Positions 59,144 to 64,000 of a stretch of DNA of 64,000 bases are shown here, piece after piece. The DNA comes from Rhodococcus sp. ARC_M5. GTDB lineage: Bacteria > Actinomycetota > Actinomycetes > Mycobacteriales > Mycobacteriaceae. The DNA is taken from contig NZ_JALGQE010000004.1 in NCBI RefSeq assembly GCF_022810405.1, positions 310,001 through 374,000 of the forward strand, given 5' to 3'. The position numbers and the translations under genes were made by a program. How positions within the stretch are numbered: the first letter of the stretch is position 1; each line of letters opens with the position of its first letter. A model generated the notes under the pieces. The model saw only the letters and a list, made by a program, of their open reading frames with translations. It was not told the origin of the DNA and ran no database searches.

Positions 59144-60214
59144 GTGATCTACACAACACCCCCTCGCACACAGCGACCCGTGCCACAGTCCATGCAGGTC
59201 AGCGTCCTGACCGGAGTGCAGCACATACGACTCGCCGAACGGCCCGTCCCCACGCCCGCGCACGACGAGGTCCTCGTGCAGGTCACGGCAGTCGGAGTGT
59301 GCGGTTCCGACGCGCATTACTACCGCGAGGGACGCATCGGCGACTACGTGGTCGACGGCCCCCTCGTACTCGGACACGAGGCGGCGGGCGTCATCGTGGC
59401 CGTGGGCACCGAAGTCTCCGACACCCGCATCGGACAGCGAGTGTCCATCGAGCCGCAGCGCCCCGATCCCACCAGCGCACAATCCCGTGCAGGTCGCTAC
59501 AACCTGTGCCCGGCCATGGAATTCTTCGCGACGCCGCCCATCGACGGAGCGCTCGCGGAGTACGTGCTGATCCAATCGACCTTCGCGCACGACGTCCCCG
59601 ACGACATCTCCGACGAGGCAGCCGCCCTCTTCGAACCCCTGTCGGTGGGCATCGCGTCGGCCCAGAAGGCACGCATCTCCGCCGGTTCGAGCGTGCTCAT
59701 CGCAGGAGCGGGTCCCGTCGGTCTCGTCACTGCGCAGGTCGCGCGCGCATTCGGTGCCACCGAGGTCATCGTCACCGATATCGACGCCTCCCGCCGCGGC
59801 AACGCAGAGAAATTCGGTGCGACGCGGGTGATCGACCCCGCCGCCGAGGACGTGCGTGCCGTGACGGTCGACGCCTTCATCGACGCCTCCGGTGCGGCCC
59901 GAGCCGTGATCGACGGCATTCATGCGGTCCGACCCGCAGGCACTGTCGTCCTCGTCGGCATGGGCGGATCGGACTACCCACTGCCGATCTCGGTGATCCA
60001 GAACCGAGAGTTGCTGCTCACCGGCGTCTTTCGCTATGCCAACACATGGCCGATCGCACGCGAGCTGGTCGCGTCGGGCATGGTGGATCTCGACGCTATG
60101 GTGACGGCGAGGTTCGGACTCGACGGCGTGGAGGATGCATTGAACGCCGACAGGCAACCCGGAAGCATCAAAGCCGTAGTCATTCCAGGACTTTCGAAGG
60201 AGACGAACGCATGA
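59144..60214 (+). CDS. Zinc-dependent polyol (sorbitol/xylitol) dehydrogenase
   Basis: 356 residues, MDR superfamily. Catalytic zinc ligands Cys in VGVCGSDAHYY and His-Glu in LGHEAAGV, and Rossmann motif AGAGPVGLVTAQ (residues about 186-197) with an acidic Asp after it (VTDIDASRRG), indicating NAD+. The GRYNLCPAMEFFATPP segment is typical of sorbitol dehydrogenases, but three of the four structural-zinc cysteines before it are missing (EPQRPDPTSAQSRAG), so only the catalytic zinc is expected. GTG at 59144 from the -10 box; ATG at 59198 is an alternative. Its stop overlaps the next start. Confidence 0.9.
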   Translation: MIYTTPPRTQRPVPQSMQVSVLTGVQHIRLAERPVPTPAHDEVLVQVTAVGVCGSDAHYYREGRIGDYVVDGPLVLGHEAAGVIVAVGTEVSDTRIGQRVSIEPQRPDPTSAQSRAGRYNLCPAMEFFATPPIDGALAEYVLIQSTFAHDVPDDISDEAAALFEPLSVGIASAQKARISAGSSVLIAGAGPVGLVTAQVARAFGATEVIVTDIDASRRGNAEKFGATRVIDPAAEDVRAVTVDAFIDASGAARAVIDGIHAVRPAGTVVLVGMGGSDYPLPISVIQNRELLLTGVFRYANTWPIARELVASGMVDLDAMVTARFGLDGVEDALNADRQPGSIKAVVIPGLSKETNA

Positions 60215-61686
60215 AGCTGAACTCGCAGAACCTCGCCGACTTCATCGAGGACGTCGCAGTTCCGACGTACGACCGATCCGAAGTGACGGTGGGCATCGTG
60301 CATTTCGGTGTCGGTGGCTTCCATCGCGCCCACCAGGCAATGTATGTCGACCGCCTGTTGCAGCAGGGGCAGGCACTGGACTGGGGAATCTGCGGAGTCG
60401 GGGTGATGCCAGGAGACCGGAGAATGCACGACGTCATGCAGGCACAGGACTGCCTGTACACGCTGGCGCTCAAGCATTCCGACGGCACGTGGGACACCCG
60501 CGTCATCGGATCCATCGTCGAGTACCTCTTCGCACCGGACGACGCCGAGGCCGTGATCGAGAAGATGGCCGCCGACACGACCAAGATCGTCTCGCTCACC
60601 ATCACCGAGGGCGGCTACAACTTCTCGGCGACCACCGGCGAGTTCGACGCGGACAACCCGGCCATCGTCGCCGACCTGGCCGACGGCGCAGTACCCGCAA
60701 CGACATTCGGGCTCGTCATCGAGGCGCTGGCCCGACGCAAGGAACGTGGCATGACGCCGTTCACTGTCATGTCCTGTGACAACATCGAGGGCAACGGCCA
60801 CATGGCACAGTCGACGTTCACGACGTTCGCACGCCTGAAGGACCCGGCATTGGCCGACTGGATCGACGCCGAAGGGGCGTTCCCCAACTCGATGGTCGAT
60901 CGCATCACACCGGTCACGACGCCGGAAGTGACCGAACAGCTTTCGGTGCGATACGCGATCGACGACCAGTGGCCCGTCGCGGGCGAGCCGTTCACGCAGT
61001 GGGTGCTGGAGGACAAGTTCACCCTCGGCCGTCCGCCGCTGGAGGATGTGGGCGTTCAGGTGGTCGAGGATGTCACCCCGTACGAACTGATGAAGCTGCG
61101 GTTGCTCAATGCCAGCCATCAGGCGCTCGCGTACTTCGGTTACCTCAGTGGCTATCGCCTCGTCCACGAGGTCTGCCAGGATTCGCTGTTCGCGGACTTC
61201 CTGCTCGCCTACATGGACGAGGAGGCAACCCCGACGCTGCAGCCGGTCCCCGGCATCGATCTGACCGACTACAAGAAGACGTTGATCGAGCGGTTCTCCA
61301 ACCCGGAAATCCGCGATACCGTCGCCCGTCTGTGCGCCGAGTCCTCGGATCGAATTCCCAAGTGGCTCTTACCCGTCATCCGCAAGAACCTCGAGACCGG
61401 CGGGGAGATCGCCCGCTCCACCGCAGTGGTGGCCAGTTGGGCTCGCTACGCCGAGGCCGTCGACGAAGCCGGCGAGCCCATCGAGATCGTCGATCAGTTG
61501 AAGGACTCGCTGGTGCCGATCGCGCAGAGCCAGCGCGAGAACCCCACAGCGTTCATCGCGAACCGCTCAGTGTTCGGCGATCTGATCGACAACGAGCGCT
61601 TCGTCGCCGAGTACACGAAACAGCTGTCGTCTCTGCAGGAGCGAGGAGCCCGCGCGACGCTGGAATCACTCAGGTCGACTCACTGA
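60211..61686 (+). CDS. Mannitol 2-dehydrogenase family protein (long-chain polyol dehydrogenase)
   Basis: 491 residues. N-terminal HFGVGGFHRAHQAMYVD (NAD-binding), and the catalytic K-x5-N-x2-H motif in KLRLLNASHQALAYFGY. The family oxidises mannitol, arabitol or related polyols to ketoses. ATG at 60211 with GAAGGAG upstream and ATGA overlap with the previous gene. The 3' end overlaps the convergent Trk gene by 17 bp. Confidence 0.95.
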   Translation: MKLNSQNLADFIEDVAVPTYDRSEVTVGIVHFGVGGFHRAHQAMYVDRLLQQGQALDWGICGVGVMPGDRRMHDVMQAQDCLYTLALKHSDGTWDTRVIGSIVEYLFAPDDAEAVIEKMAADTTKIVSLTITEGGYNFSATTGEFDADNPAIVADLADGAVPATTFGLVIEALARRKERGMTPFTVMSCDNIEGNGHMAQSTFTTFARLKDPALADWIDAEGAFPNSMVDRITPVTTPEVTEQLSVRYAIDDQWPVAGEPFTQWVLEDKFTLGRPPLEDVGVQVVEDVTPYELMKLRLLNASHQALAYFGYLSGYRLVHEVCQDSLFADFLLAYMDEEATPTLQPVPGIDLTDYKKTLIERFSNPEIRDTVARLCAESSDRIPKWLLPVIRKNLETGGEIARSTAVVASWARYAEAVDEAGEPIEIVDQLKDSLVPIAQSQRENPTAFIANRSVFGDLIDNERFVAEYTKQLSSLQERGARATLESLRSTH

Positions 61687-62335
61687 AACGTTCGGCGTCT
61701 CGAACCTGACCGGAGACGATGACGGTATCGCCTGCGCCGATCACCGTGTCGGCCGTGGCGTAGGTGAATCCCTCACCCTGACGCTTGACCGCGACGACGG
61801 TGACACGATGCTTGGTACGTATTCCGCTCTCGCCCAACTTCTTTCCGATGATGGAGGTGGGTGGAGAGGTCTTGATCATGGCGAAACCGTCGTCGAATTC
61901 GATGTAGTCCATCATCCGGCCGCGGACCAGGTGGGCGACGCGCTTGCCCATGTCGTGCTCGGGCCTGACCACATGGTGCACGCCGATCTGGGTGAGGATC
62001 TTGGCGTGTGCGTTGCTGATCGCCTTGGCCCAGATGTGGGACACCGACAGGTTTATCAGCGCGGATGCGGTCAACAGACTCGCCTCGAGATCGGATCCGA
62101 TGCCCACGACTGCGCGGTCGTACTCGTGCACCGACAGTTGTCGCAACGACTCCTCGTCGGTGGTGTCGGCCACTGCGGCGTGCGTGAGCCGGTCCGAGAC
62201 ACGTTGCACCACAGCCTCGTCGGTGTCGATGCCGAGGACTTCGACACCCTGGCCCATCAGTTCCAGTGCCAGCGATTTGCCGAATCGGCCGAGGCCGAGG
62301 ACGACGACGACTTCGGAGGACGGTTTCCTAGCCAA
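61670..62335 (-). CDS. TrkA/KtrA-type potassium channel regulatory subunit
   Basis: 221 residues. RCK N-domain with GLGRFGKSLALEL (residues about 13-25), GIDTDEAVVQ and the acidic end of strand 2 for NAD/ATP binding, then an RCK C-domain (about 140-215). It gates the adjacent membrane subunit. Start at TTG 62335, which overlaps the TrkH gene end by 8 bp and has GAAAGG upstream; an ATG at 62395 would lengthen the overlap and add a non-conserved N-terminus. Confidence 0.88.
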   Translation of the reverse strand: MARKPSSEVVVVLGLGRFGKSLALELMGQGVEVLGIDTDEAVVQRVSDRLTHAAVADTTDEESLRQLSVHEYDRAVVGIGSDLEASLLTASALINLSVSHIWAKAISNAHAKILTQIGVHHVVRPEHDMGKRVAHLVRGRMMDYIEFDDGFAMIKTSPPTSIIGKKLGESGIRTKHRVTVVAVKRQGEGFTYATADTVIGAGDTVIVSGQVRDAERFSEST

Positions 62336-63692
62336 TGAACGGCCTTTCGGTGGGGAGCGTGTAACGCCGACCGCGGTCGCGGGCAGCAAGGGCACTGACC
62401 AGGGTGATGGAACCGATGCGGCCCAGATACATCAGAACGATCAGAATCACCTGACCCCACCCCGGCAACTGCGCGGTGATGCCGGTGGACAGACCGACGG
62501 TGGCGAAGGCCGAGACGACCTCGAACAGCAGGACGTCGAGGTCGAAGTCCGTGCCCGCCAGCAACGCGACGACCGGGAGCATGACCAACGCGACGCCGAT
62601 CAGTGCCACGGTCAACGCCTGGCGCTGTACGCGCGGATCGATTCTGCGATCGAAGATACTCACATCGCGATCGCCACGAATTTCGGCGAGGATGACGAAC
62701 AGCAACAGGGCGAACGTGGTGACCTTGATGCCGCCTGCGGTGCCGCCACTGCCGCCACCGATGAACATGAGAACGTCGGTGACCAGCAGAGTCGCGTTGT
62801 CGGCATCGGCGTAGTCGATGCTGTTGAACCCGGCGGTGCGCGGCATGACGCCCGCGAAAGTGGCGACGAGCATTTTGTCCCAGATCCCGTAGCCGCCCAG
62901 AGTCCTGGCCCATTCGAGCAACAGAATCAGCGCCGGTCCCGCCACGAGTAGAACGCCGGTGACCGAGAGCGTCAGGCGGGTGTGCAGCGACCATCTCTGT
63001 CGACCTCGACCCCGCCGAACGTGCCGGAACAGCTCGAACAGAACCGGAAAGCCGATGCCTCCCAGCACGACGGCGACCATCACTGGAACACAGATCCACG
63101 GGTCGGTGGCGAATCCGATCAGGCTGTCACTGAAGAGAGCGAATCCGGCATTGTTGAACGCCGACACGGAATGGAAGACACCGAGCCAGATCGCCCGACC
63201 GGGACTTTCGCCGTACCCGATCGCGAACCTGAGCGCGAGAGCGATCGCGACGACGGTCTCGATCAGCAGGCTGGTTCGGAACACTCCGATGACAACGCTG
63301 CGAACGTCGCCGAGCCCGGAGGTACGCACCTCTGCAGCGGCATTGAGTCTGCCACGCAGTCCAATTCGGTCGGCGAGCACCAAACCGACCAACGACGCGA
63401 TCGTCATGATGCCGAATCCACCGATCTGGATCAGACCGAGTATCACTCCTTGCCCGAAGCCCGACCAGTACACCGGGGTGTCCACCACGATCAGGCCCGT
63501 CAGACTGACCGCCGAGGTGGACGTGAACAACGCCTGCAGTACTCCGGCCTCACTCCCCGACTGGGTGGAGCCCGGAATCAGCAGCACGCCTGCCCCGAAG
63601 ACAATGGCGAGCGCAAAGCCGGACGCCATGACCCGAACCGGCGTGGGCCGAAAGATCGCGGACCATCGCGATGCCTGGTGAGCGTCTGTCAC
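62328..63692 (-). CDS. TrkH/KtrB-type potassium transporter membrane subunit
   Basis: 454 residues. Four M1-P-M2 repeats; first filter region TSTSAVSLTGLIVVDT, second FHSVSAFNNAGFALFSDS, third GGGSGGTAGGIKVTT, fourth VSAFATVGLSTGIT, with the expected filter glycines. Imports K+ driven by the membrane potential or Na+. GTG at 63692 has TACTGT 7 nt upstream on the minus strand; the longer frame to 63800 is rejected. Paired with the RCK gene by overlap. Confidence 0.93.
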   Translation of the reverse strand: MTDAHQASRWSAIFRPTPVRVMASGFALAIVFGAGVLLIPGSTQSGSEAGVLQALFTSTSAVSLTGLIVVDTPVYWSGFGQGVILGLIQIGGFGIMTIASLVGLVLADRIGLRGRLNAAAEVRTSGLGDVRSVVIGVFRTSLLIETVVAIALALRFAIGYGESPGRAIWLGVFHSVSAFNNAGFALFSDSLIGFATDPWICVPVMVAVVLGGIGFPVLFELFRHVRRGRGRQRWSLHTRLTLSVTGVLLVAGPALILLLEWARTLGGYGIWDKMLVATFAGVMPRTAGFNSIDYADADNATLLVTDVLMFIGGGSGGTAGGIKVTTFALLLFVILAEIRGDRDVSIFDRRIDPRVQRQALTVALIGVALVMLPVVALLAGTDFDLDVLLFEVVSAFATVGLSTGITAQLPGWGQVILIVLMYLGRIGSITLVSALAARDRGRRYTLPTERPFIG

Positions 63693-63699
63693 TCGAGAA

Positions 63700-63705
63700 A
63701 CAGTA
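63700..63705 (-). promoter_or_regulatory. -10 box of the TrkH gene
   Basis: TACTGT on the minus strand, 7 nt, GTG at 63692. It lies in a 10-bp palindrome ACAGTACTGT (63700-63709). Confidence 0.5.
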
Positions 63706-63708
63706 CTG

Positions 63709-63725
63709 TGCGCTCCGCGCAGTGG
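63709..63725 (+). repeat. 17-nt motif shared with 3866-3882
   Basis: Identical TGCGCTCCGCGCAGTGG, here in the TrkH upstream region. Confidence 0.4.
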
Positions 63726-63873
63726 TGGGATTCGTCCGTCGGTGCGGACGACGATGGGCTGAACGGTGCTCTCGATATCGGCTTGCCATGACGTACGCAT
63801 CGGCTCCGGGCTCTTCGTCTACCCAGACGGCCGCGGTTCCGCACTGAGCTCGCTCCGGGCGGGTAACGTCGGA

Positions 63874-63891
63874 ATTGAGCTGAAGCTCAAT
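63874..63891 (+). promoter_or_regulatory. Palindromic operator candidate upstream of the last gene
   Basis: ATTGAGCT-GA-AGCTCAAT, two perfect 8-bp arms, 26 bp before the ATG at 63918. The form resembles MerR/SoxR-type sites; the cognate regulator is not in view. Confidence 0.5.
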
Positions 63892-63917
63892 GTTCGATCG
63901 CGAAAAAGGACATCTTC

Positions 63918-64000
63918 ATGCCGGACGACGCTGTGCGCGAGCGTTCCTCGCACGAGGCGATCGCCTCTGCCCTCGCTGATGTGAACGCTGTCCGCCCGGT
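63918..64000 (+). CDS. 5' end of an unidentified gene (cut by window edge)
   Basis: Only 27 codons (MPDDAVRERSSHEAIASALA...) are visible. AAAAAGGA lies 7 nt before the ATG and a palindromic operator further upstream. Too short to identify. Confidence 0.6.
   Translation, partial: MPDDAVRERSSHEAIASALADVNAVRP

Noticed and set aside
1..64000. tRNA, rRNA or prophage regions
   Set aside because: No cloverleaf-like or rRNA-like sequence and no phage structural, integrase or att features were noticed; the only mobile element is the IS.

Overview
The window is high-GC actinobacterial DNA, almost certainly Rhodococcus or a close mycolic-acid-producing relative. The evidence is a syntenic mycolate/arabinogalactan locus (aftD, tmaT, pgfA, mtrP, trmB, mmpL3) whose gene order and orientation match M. 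tuberculosis Rv0236c-Rv0206c, a mycothiol-type arsenate reductase, and many leaderless GTG/ATG starts sitting 6-8 nt after a TANNNT -10 box. No rRNA, tRNA, CRISPR array or prophage was seen. Ortholog names rest on remembered family features and synteny; no search was run.

Region 1 (1-22.3 kb) is the cell-envelope locus. It holds the C-terminal part of AftD, the mycolate acetyltransferase TmaT, the DUF3068 protein PgfA, a Wzx-like flippase, a large membrane protein, a GT4 glycosyltransferase, MtrP, a ROK kinase and PEP carboxykinase. A three-gene block follows (two P-loop GTPase-like proteins and a small DUF6802-like protein). Then come trmB, a NYN-domain protein, mmpL3 with a long Asn/Gly-rich tail, and a second tail-less mmpL3 copy. 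TmaT, PgfA, MtrP and MmpL3 are linked in the literature to making, acetylating and exporting trehalose monomycolate.

Region 2 (22.3-34.2 kb) begins with a complete IS3-family (IS150-like) element inserted in the loop of a palindromic repeat. It continues with DUF2339 and DUF1707 proteins, a GT4 enzyme, an SRPBCC protein, an AI-2E transporter/histidine kinase/response regulator/small acidic protein operon, a membrane class III nucleotidyl cyclase divergent from that operon, and a UPF0104-type flippase-like protein.

Region 3 (34.2-43.6 kb) has YceI, DUF3054, NhaA and an APC permease, then a seven-gene arsenic operon (arsR-acr3-arsC-arsC-arsC-two flavoproteins). Six of its seven genes overlap or nearly touch their neighbours.

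Region 4 (43.6-53.8 kb) has a TauE/SafE permease, a PBP-lipo-type penicillin-binding protein beside a paralogue that has lost its catalytic motifs, a conserved hypothetical, an ABC-F ATPase, an alpha/beta hydrolase, an acyl-CoA synthetase and a DUF3995 protein.

Region 5 (53.7-61.7 kb) is a polyol utilisation locus: a SorC-type regulator and four ABC transporter genes on the minus strand, divergent from a sorbitol-type dehydrogenase and a mannitol-type dehydrogenase, with an 11+11 bp inverted-repeat operator between them.

Region 6 (61.7-64 kb) is a Trk/Ktr potassium uptake pair and the first codons of an unidentified gene. Several short palindromic or tandem repeat families are scattered between genes, most often at convergent junctions.
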